Assembly (NCBI RefSeq): GCF_016785085.1
Contig: NZ_JAENHO010000013.1
Span: forward strand, 310,001 to 374,000
Origin: Paractinoplanes lichenicola
GTDB taxonomy: Bacteria; Actinomycetota; Actinomycetes; Mycobacteriales; Micromonosporaceae
Length of the DNA: 64,000 nucleotides
Direction of reading: 5' to 3'
Part shown: positions 1-8,130 of the stretch, piece after piece
How the letters are laid out: every line of letters begins with the position of its first letter
How positions within the stretch are numbered: position 1 is the first letter of the stretch
Translations under genes and position numbers: made by a program
Notes under the pieces: model-generated
Database searches by the model: none
What the model saw: the letters and a program-made list of their open reading frames with translations, nothing else
What the model was told of the DNA's origin: nothing

Positions 1-1125
1 GGCAGTTTCGCCGTCGAGTCGGTCACGCTGGAACGGCCCGACATGCTCGCGCCGCTCCTCCGCGAGCAGCATCACCGCGTCAGCGTCGAGCGCGGCCCGC
101 TGATGCGTCTCCTGCTGATCGAGACCGGCTCCAGGCAACGCCTGTTCCTCGCGGTCAACCACCTCGTCATGGACGGGGTCACGCTGCGCATCCTGCTGGA
201 CGACTTGGACCAGCTCTGCCGGTTGGACGAACAGGGCGAGGCCCCGCGGCTGGCCCGCACATCGGCGCGCTTCGAGGCTTTCTCCGGCTGGATGAACGAC
301 TTCGCCCGCCGGGACGCGAAAACGGATCTGGAGTTCTGGCGTGCTCAGCTCGCGGTGCCGCCACCGGCCACCTACGACCCGCTGGCGCAGCCCGGCATGC
401 CGGCGGACGAGCTGGTCACCGCCCGCGACAGCCTGCCGCCCGAAGAGACGCGCGCGCTCCGCACCGTACGGATGACCGGGCTGGACCCAGGCCGGGCACC
501 GCTCGCCACCACCCTGCTCACGGCGCTGGTGCGAACCGCTCAGCGCCAGTGGAGCTGCGAGCGGCTCGTGGTTGAGCTCTCCGGCTCGGGCAGGCAGACA
601 GCGGTGCACGGCCTCGATCTCTCGCGGACGGTCGGCGATCTGCACTGCACCTTCCCGCTCACCTTCGCCGACAGCCGGTCCCAGGGCCCCGCCGAGACGC
701 TGAGCGCGGTGGGCGAACGGCTTGCCGGTGTCCCGTCCGCGGGTCTGTCGTTCGACGGCCTCAAATATCTGAGCGACGACCCGGACGTGCGGCAGACGAT
801 CCGCCAGGCCCCGGCTCCGACGCTTTCGTTCGCCTTCCAAGGCGAGATGCCGACGCGGAGCCGCAGCGGCCTGTTCTCTCTGAGCGCGGCCGCCATAGGT
901 GACGTCAGGGGCCCGGGGGCCGGCGTGCGGCAACCGCCGCTCCACGTCGAGTGCACGGTCGTCGGGGGCACGACCCGCATCGTCTGGGAATACTCACCCC
1001 GGCGGCTGTGGTGGACCGGAGCTGAGATCGATCAGTGGATGACCCGGTTCCGAAACGAGCTCCACCACCTGGCCCGAAGGGGCGACATGCAGGACCCTTC
1101 GGCCGATGCCCGGTTACGCCGCTGA
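1..1125 (+). CDS. NRPS, 3' end: condensation/epimerization-type domain (partial at window edge)
   Basis: The frame is open from the first base, so the gene begins outside the window; the window shows about 374 residues ending at a stop at 1125. The visible protein is one condensation-superfamily domain. The active-site motif reads NHLVMDGVT, followed by LRILLDDL, which resembles the HHxxxDG motif of condensation and epimerization domains; the first His is Asn and the second, catalytic His is kept. A late GLKYLSDD stretch sits where epimerization-type domains carry their GxGYG-like motif. There is no carrier protein or thioesterase after it, so the enzyme ends with this domain. It acts in the cytoplasm on carrier-bound peptidyl chains. 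Whether it condenses or epimerizes cannot be decided from this fragment. Confidence 0.8.
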   Translation, partial: GSFAVESVTLERPDMLAPLLREQHHRVSVERGPLMRLLLIETGSRQRLFLAVNHLVMDGVTLRILLDDLDQLCRLDEQGEAPRLARTSARFEAFSGWMNDFARRDAKTDLEFWRAQLAVPPPATYDPLAQPGMPADELVTARDSLPPEETRALRTVRMTGLDPGRAPLATTLLTALVRTAQRQWSCERLVVELSGSGRQTAVHGLDLSRTVGDLHCTFPLTFADSRSQGPAETLSAVGERLAGVPSAGLSFDGLKYLSDDPDVRQTIRQAPAPTLSFAFQGEMPTRSRSGLFSLSAAAIGDVRGPGAGVRQPPLHVECTVVGGTTRIVWEYSPRRLWWTGAEIDQWMTRFRNELHHLARRGDMQDPSADARLRR

Positions 1126-1252
1126 CTGTCGAGCTGCTGGTGCGGTTCCCCACCGAAACGCTTCGCGACCGCCTTGCCGAGCGCGCCGCCCGGGATGTCG
1201 TACACCACCGAGACGTACACCTATGTCCGCGCGGAGGGGGCAACTCTCTCCG

Positions 1253-1897
1253 TCAGGACTGCTGTCCCAAGTTCGTCACCAGGTTGATCGCCACGGCGAT
1301 GATGACGGTTCCGAACAGAAAGGACAGCAGAGCATGTCCGAGGGCGACCTTGCGGATCTGTGGATCGGCGATCTGAATGTCTGATACCGCGAAGCTCATC
1401 CCCACGGTCAACGCTACATAGGCGAAATCGCTGTAAGCGGGCGGTTCCGGCTGGCCGAAGTCGATGCCGCCGTCCCCGCCTGAGTAGTACAGACGCGCGT
1501 ACTTCAGAGCGAAGACCATGTTGACCAATGCCCACGACAGCACCACCACGAGGACACCGAGAATCACGATGGCCACCCCGACGGCGTCCTGGGTGCCGGA
1601 CCGGACGAGGGCCTCCACGACGGTGGCCAGGCTGACCACCGCCGCGCCCAGCACCGCCGCGTCCGTGACACGGGTGCGGCCCTCCTCCTCGGCCAGCCGT
1701 TTGGTCCCGTCCGCACCGCGCCGCCAGCTGATCCGCCACACCCAGACCAGCAGACCGCCGGCCGCGACCGACCAGCCGACGAGCACTGCGATCTCGGGCA
1801 GGCCGAGCACAGCGGTCAATACCGCCGCGGCGATCCCGCCCCCGAGGCACAGCAGCAAACGGCGCCCCGAAAGGATGGTCGACCTCTGCGTCCTCAC
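1253..1897 (-). CDS. DUF1345 family membrane protein
   Basis: A multi-pass membrane protein of about 214 residues. The C-terminal part carries the family-like segment SDFAYVALTVGMSFAVSD, typical of DUF1345 proteins, and hydrophobic helices follow a short basic N-terminus. The frame can be extended to an ATG at 1927, but a GTG at 1897 overlaps the stop codon of the upstream dehydrogenase as GTGA, which suits translational coupling, so I prefer it. It is the last gene of the minus-strand dehydrogenase operon. Its function is unknown; the operon suggests a role in stress or aldehyde metabolism, which is inference only. Confidence 0.75.
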   Translation of the reverse strand: MRTQRSTILSGRRLLLCLGGGIAAAVLTAVLGLPEIAVLVGWSVAAGGLLVWVWRISWRRGADGTKRLAEEEGRTRVTDAAVLGAAVVSLATVVEALVRSGTQDAVGVAIVILGVLVVVLSWALVNMVFALKYARLYYSGGDGGIDFGQPEPPAYSDFAYVALTVGMSFAVSDIQIADPQIRKVALGHALLSFLFGTVIIAVAINLVTNLGQQS

Positions 1898-3069
1898 ATG
1901 CTCGGCCGGAACACGGCTCGGACGCACCCGTCCTCCTTGTTCTTGAACATCTGGTAGCCCTTCGGCCCGTCGCTGAGCGGCATCACGTGGGTGGCGAGGT
2001 GCTCTGTCCTGATCTCGTCGCGGCTCATCCGCTCGAGGATCTCGGGGATGTATCGGTGCCCGTGCTGCTGGGCACCACGCAGGGTCAGCGCCTTGTTCAT
2101 CACGGCGCCGAGCGGGAACTTGTCGACCAGACCGGCGAACACGCCGAGGGTGAAGACCGTCCCACCCTTACGGCAGGCGTAGATCGCCTCGCGGACCGCC
2201 GTGGGCCGGTCGGTCTGCAGCCGCATCTGCTGCTTCACCTGATCGTAGAGATACTGCGGGCCCGGAGAGTGGGCCTCCATGCCCACCGCCTCGATGCAGA
2301 CGTCCGGCCCTCGTCCACCTGTCATCTCGCGCAGCTCGGCGGGCACCTCGGCCTTCTCGTAATGGAGGGTGTCCGCCCCAATGTGCGTGCGAACCTGCTG
2401 AAGCCGATTGTCGAACCGGTCGATGACGACCACCCGCTCGGCGCCCATGAGCATCGCCGCGCGAGCCGCCATCTGGCCCACGCCACCGGCACCCCACACT
2501 GCGACTACGTCGCCCGGCCGAACCTCGGCCTGGTGCGCCCCGGTCCAGCCGGTGGGGGCGGCGTCGGACGCGAACAGAGCTCGCTCGTCGGAGACGCCGT
2601 CGGGGATCGCGAAAGCCCCTTGATCGGCGTACGGAACGCGGATGAACGGGGCATGGCTGCCCGCCCAGCCGCCCAGCGCGTGGGAGTAGCCGTAGCAGCC
2701 ACCGATGGACTGGCCCCACAGCGCCTCGGTGATACCCGGATTGGGATTGCCGTTGTCACACAGCGACCACAGCCCCTGCCGGCAGTACCAGCACTGCCCG
2801 CAGCTGGTGAAGGACACCACCACCACCCGGTCGCCCACCTGGTGCTTCGTCACGCCACGACCGACCTCGGCGACCCGTCCCATGAACTCGTGCCCGAGCA
2901 CGTCCCCCGCACGCATGGCGGGGATGTAGCCGCCCATCAGGTGCAGGTCCGAGCCGCACGCCGCGCTCAGCCCCACCTCGAGGATGATGTCGTGATCGTT
3001 GATGATCGTCGGTTCGGCCACCTCCTCGACGCCGATCTCGTTGACCCCGCGCCAGGTCACCGCCTTCAT
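1894..3069 (-). CDS. Zinc-dependent alcohol dehydrogenase (formaldehyde dehydrogenase-like)
   Basis: A 391-residue medium-chain dehydrogenase. The catalytic zinc site is visible (CGSDLH near residue 38 and GHEFMG near residue 60), as is the structural zinc loop with four cysteines (SCGQCWYCRQG and the following LCDN), and the NAD-binding glycine motif GAGGVGQMA. Long loops match the glutathione-independent formaldehyde dehydrogenase branch rather than simple alcohol dehydrogenases. Its start overlaps the stop of the SRPBCC-like gene by four bases. It is the second dehydrogenase of this type in the operon, so the two may differ in substrate. Substrate is inferred from family only. Confidence 0.85.
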   Translation of the reverse strand: MKAVTWRGVNEIGVEEVAEPTIINDHDIILEVGLSAACGSDLHLMGGYIPAMRAGDVLGHEFMGRVAEVGRGVTKHQVGDRVVVVSFTSCGQCWYCRQGLWSLCDNGNPNPGITEALWGQSIGGCYGYSHALGGWAGSHAPFIRVPYADQGAFAIPDGVSDERALFASDAAPTGWTGAHQAEVRPGDVVAVWGAGGVGQMAARAAMLMGAERVVVIDRFDNRLQQVRTHIGADTLHYEKAEVPAELREMTGGRGPDVCIEAVGMEAHSPGPQYLYDQVKQQMRLQTDRPTAVREAIYACRKGGTVFTLGVFAGLVDKFPLGAVMNKALTLRGAQQHGHRYIPEILERMSRDEIRTEHLATHVMPLSDGPKGYQMFKNKEDGCVRAVFRPSM

Positions 3070-3554
3070 CGCACACCACCTTTCGGCGCCGCTTTGGTCC
3101 AGCCCTCCAGAAACGCGCCACCGGGGGTCGCCGTCCGCTCCCCGTGCGGCACCGGGTCCACCGCCAGCACCTCACCCACCTCGATGAGCTGCTTGGCCCG
3201 GCGCAACGCGGACCGCAGGCCGGCCTCCGGGTCCTGGCCGCTCAGCCGGCTGAGCGCGCCGCCCGGACGCGGCCGGTCGCGCAGCCGCGCCGCCAGTTCG
3301 GTGCCCTTGCCGCCGGGGGCGGCCTGGATGCGAACCTCGATCCGGTCGCCGAACTCGGCCAGCGGCGCGGGGAGCTTCGCGGCATCCAGCTCGGACGGCT
3401 CGACGAACACGGTCACGACGAGCCACCCGGATGCCGAATGTCCGGCGGCGGCCGGATGCGCGGCGGACGGGTTGACCACTGCGCGCACGTGACGCACCAC
3501 GCTGCCGGCGCCACGGGCGGCCAGGGACGCCACATTTCCGATCGACGAAGTCAT
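3066..3554 (-). CDS. SRPBCC-like protein
   Basis: A 162-residue protein with a start at 3554 chosen because AGGAGG stands just upstream; the frame is open further upstream but that part looks non-coding. The middle (GDRIEVRIQAAPGGKGTELA) and the tail (LRRAKQLIEVGEV) resemble the second half of SRPBCC/polyketide-cyclase-type proteins, whose family often ends with such a KQLxETGEV segment. The N-terminal half is less recognisable. It is coupled on both sides (its ATG overlaps the DJ-1 stop; its stop overlaps the dehydrogenase ATG). A small-molecule binding role is possible but not shown. Confidence 0.65.
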   Translation of the reverse strand: MTSSIGNVASLAARGAGSVVRHVRAVVNPSAAHPAAAGHSASGWLVVTVFVEPSELDAAKLPAPLAEFGDRIEVRIQAAPGGKGTELAARLRDRPRPGGALSRLSGQDPEAGLRSALRRAKQLIEVGEVLAVDPVPHGERTATPGGAFLEGWTKAAPKGGVR

Positions 3555-4126
3555 GCCCGGCCTCCTGTCCCGGTCGGCTGCGGAGTTCGGGCGAACTCCC
3601 GCACGATGCGCTCGCAGAACGCCGGCAGGTCGTCGGGCGACCGGCTCGTCGTGATGTTGCCGTCGGTGACCACCTGTTCGTCGACCACCTCGGCCCCGGC
3701 GTTGCGCAAATCGGTGCGCACGCTCGGCCACGAGGTCAACCGGCGGCCGCGGGCGACGCCGGCCTCGACGAAGTTCCACGGGCCGTGGCAGATCGAGGCG
3801 ACCGGTTTGCCGGACTGGACGAAGTCCCGGACGAACTGCACCGCGGCCGGTTCCATCCGCAGCTTGTCCGGGTTGACCGTCCCGCCCGGAAGAAGCAGGG
3901 CGTCGTAGTCGTCGACCGACACGGAGCCGACCAACTGGTCGACCGGGAAAGTGCCGGCGTCCTCGAGGTCGTTGTTGCGGGCCTGGATCTCGCCGCCGCG
4001 GATGGAGACAATGTCGGTGCCGGCTCCGGCTTCCCGCAGCGCCTGCCGTGGTTGCTCGAGTTCGACCCGTTCCACGCCGTCCGCGGCGAGGATGGCAACC
4101 TTGCGTCCGTTCAGTTCTCCGGCCAT
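3551..4126 (-). CDS. DJ-1/PfpI family protein (type 1 glutamine amidotransferase-like)
   Basis: A 191-residue cytoplasmic protein. The start at 4126 (MAGELNGRKVAILAADG) fits the family N-terminus and lies one base after the stop of the upstream dehydrogenase. The nucleophile elbow reads ASICHGPW, with the conserved Cys followed by His as in PfpI/YhbO/YraA stress proteins; the preceding LLLPGG and the acidic residue early in the protein complete the pattern. Members are chaperones, glyoxalases or deglycases that protect from carbonyl stress, which suits the two flanking formaldehyde-dehydrogenase-like genes. The exact activity is inferred. Confidence 0.88.
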   Translation of the reverse strand: MAGELNGRKVAILAADGVERVELEQPRQALREAGAGTDIVSIRGGEIQARNNDLEDAGTFPVDQLVGSVSVDDYDALLLPGGTVNPDKLRMEPAAVQFVRDFVQSGKPVASICHGPWNFVEAGVARGRRLTSWPSVRTDLRNAGAEVVDEQVVTDGNITTSRSPDDLPAFCERIVREFARTPQPTGTGGRA

Positions 4127-4127
4127 C

Positions 4128-5288
4128 TCAGGCACCCGCCCCTGCCGTCGCCGGATGCAGGACAACCTTCGTCCAGCCGTCGTCCCGCTTGTCGAAATGC
4201 TCATAAGCCTCCGGCGCCCGGTCCAGCGACAGCTCGTGGCTCACGATGAACGAGGGTTCGGCCCTGCCCCCGGCGATCAAGTCGCGCAGCTGCCGGTTGT
4301 ACTTCTTGACCGGCGCTTGGCCGCTGCCGATGTGCTGGCCCTTGAACCAGAACATGCCGTAGTCGAAGGCCAGCCTGCCCTGCTTGGCCAATTCGTCGCC
4401 GGCGCCCGGATCCTGCGGCACGAAGACGCCGACATTGCCGATCTTGCCGGTGAACCGCACGGAGGCGACGAGCCGGTTCATCGTCAGGTTGGCCCGCTCC
4501 TGGCCGTCCGGCTCGTGGGCCTGGTAGCCGACGCACTCGCAACCGTTGTCGGCGCCCAGCCCCATCGTCTCGTCCAGGACGGCCTGCACCGGATCGACCT
4601 TCGAGTCGTCGATGGCGATCGCACCGATCGACTCGGCCAGGCGCAGCCGGTCGGGATGCCGATCGACGATCATGACCTTGCTCGCCCCGCGAATGGTCGC
4701 CGACAGTGCCGCCATCAGGCCGACCGGACCGGCGCCGTAGATGACCGTCTGGTCCCCGGGCTGCACACCGGCCATCTCGGTGGCGTGATAGCCGGTCGGG
4801 AAGATGTCGGCGAGCATCACGTAATCCGTCTGCCGCTGCTCGGCGTCCTCCCCCAGCCGCAGGCAGTTGAAGTCACCCCAGGGCACGCGCAGCAACTCGG
4901 CCTGTCCCCCGCCGTACGGGCCCATGTCGGCGAAGCCGTACGCGGCGCCGGCCATCTTCGGCTCCGGCTGCGCGGTCAGACAGTAGTTCGTGAGCTGGCG
5001 CTCGCAGTTCTTGCAGTGCCCGCACGCAATGTTGAACGGCAGAACGACCCAGTCCCCCACCTGAACCTTGTCGACCCCGGCGCCGGCCTCGACCACCTGA
5101 CCCAGGTTCTCGTGCCCGAACCAGCGGCCGGGCTCGAAGTCGGTCCGGCCCTCGTACATGTGCAAGTCGGAACCGCAGATGTTGGCCGATGTGATCCGCA
5201 CCAGCACATCGGTCGGCCGTTCGATCCGCGCATCCGGCACATCCTTGACGCTGACCTGCCGCGGCCCCTCGTAAACCACCGCCTTCAT
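4128..5288 (-). CDS. Zinc-dependent alcohol dehydrogenase (glutathione-independent formaldehyde dehydrogenase-like)
   Basis: A 386-residue medium-chain dehydrogenase and the first gene of the five-gene operon. Catalytic zinc ligands lie in ICGSDLHMYEG (near residue 38) and FGHENLG (near residue 60); the structural zinc loop is ACGHCKNCERQLTNYC; the dinucleotide motif is GAGPVGLMA near residue 175. The long insertion after the nucleotide-binding domain (NVGVFVPQDPG region) is typical of PdhA/FdhA-type enzymes that oxidise formaldehyde with a tightly bound NAD. The promoter region to the right carries two palindromes (5358-5373, 5383-5404) shared with the divergent amylase gene. Confidence 0.87.
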   Translation of the reverse strand: MKAVVYEGPRQVSVKDVPDARIERPTDVLVRITSANICGSDLHMYEGRTDFEPGRWFGHENLGQVVEAGAGVDKVQVGDWVVLPFNIACGHCKNCERQLTNYCLTAQPEPKMAGAAYGFADMGPYGGGQAELLRVPWGDFNCLRLGEDAEQRQTDYVMLADIFPTGYHATEMAGVQPGDQTVIYGAGPVGLMAALSATIRGASKVMIVDRHPDRLRLAESIGAIAIDDSKVDPVQAVLDETMGLGADNGCECVGYQAHEPDGQERANLTMNRLVASVRFTGKIGNVGVFVPQDPGAGDELAKQGRLAFDYGMFWFKGQHIGSGQAPVKKYNRQLRDLIAGGRAEPSFIVSHELSLDRAPEAYEHFDKRDDGWTKVVLHPATAGAGA

Positions 5289-5357
5289 TACTCTCCCTTG
5301 TCACAGTTTTTGCGCTTCGGACCCCCCTATTACACGCGCAGCGCCGCCGGCGCGGTA

Positions 5358-5373
5358 TTGGCAGAATTGCCAA
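5358..5373. promoter_or_regulatory. Palindromic operator TTGGCA-N4-TGCCAA
   Basis: A perfect 6-bp inverted repeat with a 4-base spacer lies between the divergent dehydrogenase operon and amylase gene. Close copies occur at 7170-7185 and 15777-15792, so it is likely the binding site of a dimeric regulator of a small local regulon. The regulator is not identified. Confidence 0.6.
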
Positions 5374-5382
5374 CACCCCCGG

Positions 5383-5404
5383 CTATTGGCAGAGCTACCA
5401 ATAG
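5383..5404. promoter_or_regulatory. Second palindrome CTATTGG-N8-CCAATAG
   Basis: A perfect 7-bp inverted repeat with an 8-base spacer, 25 bp from the start of the TTGGCA-N4-TGCCAA site. It shares the ATTGG core but has wider spacing. It may be a second, weaker site for the same regulator or a site for another one. Confidence 0.45.
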
Positions 5405-5478
5405 ACGCGGCCCACCGAAACGCAAATCCTGAAAGCGCAGCCCGGGCCGGCATCGGGCCGGTTCAAAAAGCCCGAGAG

Positions 5479-7134
5479 GTGACGGTGGCTGAGCGCTGGT
5501 ACCGCAACGGTGTCATATACAACCTGGATGTAAGGGCTTTCCAAGACTCCAACGGCGACGGTGTCGGCGACCTGCGCGGCCTGATCAGCCGGATCGACTA
5601 TCTCGGCCGGCTCGGCGTGACGACGCTCTGGTTGAGTCCCCTCCACCCCAGTCCCTGGCGCGACGGCGGGTACGACGTCAGCGATCACTACAACATCGAC
5701 CCGGCCCTGGGCAGCCTCGGGGACTTCGCCGAACTCATGAACGTCGCGGACGAGCGTGGTCTGCGCATCATGCTGGATCTGGTGCTCAACCACACCAGCG
5801 ACGAGCATCCCTGGTTCACCTCGGCCCGCACCGACCCGCGCTCGGCGCACCGCGACTGGTACGTCTGGTCCGACCAGGAGCCGCCCGACCGTGATGAGGG
5901 CATGGTCTTCCCCGGCATCCAGAAGACGACGTGGACCTACAGCGACCAGGCCGGCGCCTGGTACCACCACCGCTTCTACGACTTCGAGCCCGACCTCGCC
6001 ATCGCCAACCCGGACGTTCGCGAGGAGCTCGTCAAGATCGTGTCGTTCTGGGAGCGGCTCGGGGTGAGCGGTTTCCGGATCGACGCCGCACCGTTCATGA
6101 TCGAATGTACTGAGCCCGGCGGAGACCCGGAGCACCGCGACTTCTCGGTCCTCACCGAACTGCGGGAGCGGGTGTCGTGGCGCCGGGGCGACGTAGTCTT
6201 CCTGGCCGAGGCCAACGTACCCAACGAGGACCTCGTCCAGTTCTTCGGCGACGCGGACGGCGCCGCGAACCGGCTGCAGATGCTCTTCGCGTTCCGGCTC
6301 AACGAGGCGCTCATGCTGTCTCTGGCCCGGCAGGATTCCACCGCGGTGGCCCGGGCGCTGGCTGCGCTGCCTCGGCTGCCCCGCCACGGGCAGTGGGCGA
6401 CGTTCCTCCGTAACCATGACGAAGTCGACCTGTCGCACCTGCCGGAGTCCGAACGGGAAACGGTCTTCGCCGCCTTCGGCCCGGAACGCCGCCACCAGTT
6501 GTACGGACGGGGCATCCGGCGCCGGCTGGCCACGATGCTCGGCGGCAGCCGGCGCCGGCTGCGGATGGCCTACAGCCTTCAGTTCACCATGCCCGGCACC
6601 CCGGTGCTGCGCTACGGCGACGAGATCGGCATGGGCGAGGACCTGCGGCTGCCGGAACGCGACGCGATCCGGACACCGATGCAGTGGTCGGCCACCGCCA
6701 ATGCCGGCTTCAGCACGGCAGCGGCCCAGGACCTGGTCCGCCCGGTGATCGGCGAGGGCCCGCACTCGTACGAGGAGGTCAACGTGACCGACCAGCGCCG
6801 GGTCCCGGACTCGTTGCTGATGTGGTTCGAGCGGATGCTGCACACCCGGCACGAATGTGGCGAGATCGGCGTCGGCGATCACCAGGTCCTGCACGTCCAG
6901 CCGGCACACGTCTTCGCCCACCGGGCCGATGCCCCTGGTGGTTCGATCGTGTTCCTGCACAACTTGAGTGACCGTCCGACCCGGATCAGCCTGCCCGTGC
7001 GACCGGCCGGCGACAGCCCGCCGGTCGAGGTGTTCAGCGATCGCGAATACCCCGGCCTCGACCTGTGCGATCTCGAGCTGGACGGCTTCGGCTACCGCTG
7101 GATCCGGCTTCGGCGGTCGCACCTGCGCCGCTGA
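5479..7134 (+). CDS. Alpha-amylase family enzyme, trehalose-synthase-like (GH13)
   Basis: A 551-residue GH13 enzyme. The GTG at 5479 is preferred because the protein family begins at about ERWYRNGVIYNLDVRAFQDS; the frame is open to 5386. The four GH13 regions are visible: LDLVLNHTS, GFRIDAAPF with the Asp nucleophile, FLAEANVPN with the Glu acid/base, and FLRNHDEVDL with the transition-state Asp. The FLAEAN and FLRNHDE forms are those of maltose alpha-D-glucosyltransferase/trehalose synthase (TreS) rather than secreted amylases, and no signal peptide is present. Trehalose formation would suit the stress genes around it. A sucrose- or maltose-active relative cannot be excluded. Confidence 0.85.
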   Translation: MTVAERWYRNGVIYNLDVRAFQDSNGDGVGDLRGLISRIDYLGRLGVTTLWLSPLHPSPWRDGGYDVSDHYNIDPALGSLGDFAELMNVADERGLRIMLDLVLNHTSDEHPWFTSARTDPRSAHRDWYVWSDQEPPDRDEGMVFPGIQKTTWTYSDQAGAWYHHRFYDFEPDLAIANPDVREELVKIVSFWERLGVSGFRIDAAPFMIECTEPGGDPEHRDFSVLTELRERVSWRRGDVVFLAEANVPNEDLVQFFGDADGAANRLQMLFAFRLNEALMLSLARQDSTAVARALAALPRLPRHGQWATFLRNHDEVDLSHLPESERETVFAAFGPERRHQLYGRGIRRRLATMLGGSRRRLRMAYSLQFTMPGTPVLRYGDEIGMGEDLRLPERDAIRTPMQWSATANAGFSTAAAQDLVRPVIGEGPHSYEEVNVTDQRRVPDSLLMWFERMLHTRHECGEIGVGDHQVLHVQPAHVFAHRADAPGGSIVFLHNLSDRPTRISLPVRPAGDSPPVEVFSDREYPGLDLCDLELDGFGYRWIRLRRSHLRR

Positions 7135-7169
7135 GCTGTCCGGGGCGCCGGCTCGTCGCGGCCTCGATA

Positions 7170-7185
7170 TTGGCAATCATGCCGA
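7170..7185. promoter_or_regulatory. Operator copy TTGGCA-N4-TGCCGA
   Basis: An imperfect copy of the 5358 palindrome (one mismatch in the right arm), placed 79 bp upstream of the sigma factor start and after the amylase stop. It ties the sigma factor to the same putative regulon. Confidence 0.5.
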
Positions 7186-7263
7186 TCGACGCCGACCTGA
7201 GGAACGGCGATTCTCACAAGGAGCGTTCCGCATCATTCGGCCGAGCGGCAAAGGGGAACCGGG

Positions 7264-8130
7264 GTGCACGGCGAAGACCGCGAAATCACCTTTTCAGAAG
7301 TAACCGACCTGGACACCGAGGCATTGGCGTACGCCGTCGCGCAGGCACATGGCGACACGGCACAGAGGCACGTTCTGCGGGACGATTTCATCCGCGCCCT
7401 GATTCCCTTCGCGGACCGGCTGGCGTCGCGTTATCGAACACGAATCGAATACTCCGACGACATTCGTCAGGTGGCCCGGCTCGGCCTGGTCAAGACGGTT
7501 GACCGGTACGACCCCCAGCGGGGCTCCTTTACTGCCTTCGCGGTCATCACCATCACTGGCGAAATGAAGCGGCACACCCGGGACAACGCGTGGAGAGCAC
7601 GGGTGCACCGGGGCCTGCAGGAACTGTCCATGGAGGTCGACCGCGCCACCACCGAACTCACCCAGACGCTGGCCCGAACGCCGACCGTCCGGGAGGTCGC
7701 CTGCCGCCTGGGGGTAAGCGAGGAAGACGTACGAAGCGCCCGATTGTGCAAGACCGCGCGCCATCCGGTGTCGCTGAGCATGCCGGTCGGCCAGGACGGC
7801 CACACGGAACTCGGCGACCTGGTCGGCGTGCCGGACGAAACGCTGGAGGCCGTCGCGGACCGGGTCGCCGTCGTGGAGTTGATGCGTCACCTCCCTCCGG
7901 ACGTCCGCCGCATGATCATCATGCGGTTCTACGGCAACCTGACGCAGACCCAGATCGGCACCGTGCTGGGGATCTCGCAGATGCATGTGTCCCGGCTGAT
8001 CCGCCGTGGACTGGCCTGGCTCCGGGCCGCGATGCTCGGCGACACGTTGCCGCTGTGGAATCAGGTCGACCAGTACACCACTGCCAGCCACCGGCATCGC
8101 GAGAGTCAAGCGTCGGCTCCGGCCAGTTGA
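7264..8130 (+). CDS. RNA polymerase sigma factor, SigB/SigF/SigG type
   Basis: A 288-residue sigma-70 family protein with GTG start. Region 2 is seen as SDDIRQVARLGLVKTVDRYDPQRGSFTAFA (split here by meaning: core-binding plus -10 recognition), region 3 as ELTQTLARTPTVREVACRLG, and region 4 as a helix-turn-helix around TQTQIGTVLGISQMHVSRLI. Size and the region 3 form place it in the group 3 general-stress/sporulation class (SigB/F/G). Such factors are usually held by an anti-sigma factor, but none lies next to it here. Its 3' end overlaps the convergent LuxR gene by 25 bases. Confidence 0.9.
   Translation: MHGEDREITFSEVTDLDTEALAYAVAQAHGDTAQRHVLRDDFIRALIPFADRLASRYRTRIEYSDDIRQVARLGLVKTVDRYDPQRGSFTAFAVITITGEMKRHTRDNAWRARVHRGLQELSMEVDRATTELTQTLARTPTVREVACRLGVSEEDVRSARLCKTARHPVSLSMPVGQDGHTELGDLVGVPDETLEAVADRVAVVELMRHLPPDVRRMIIMRFYGNLTQTQIGTVLGISQMHVSRLIRRGLAWLRAAMLGDTLPLWNQVDQYTTASHRHRESQASAPAS

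Noticed and set aside
1987..3492. Long plus-strand frame of 501 codons opposite the dehydrogenase
   Set aside because: It is the antisense shadow of a clear zinc dehydrogenase and its neighbour; it has no domain signature.
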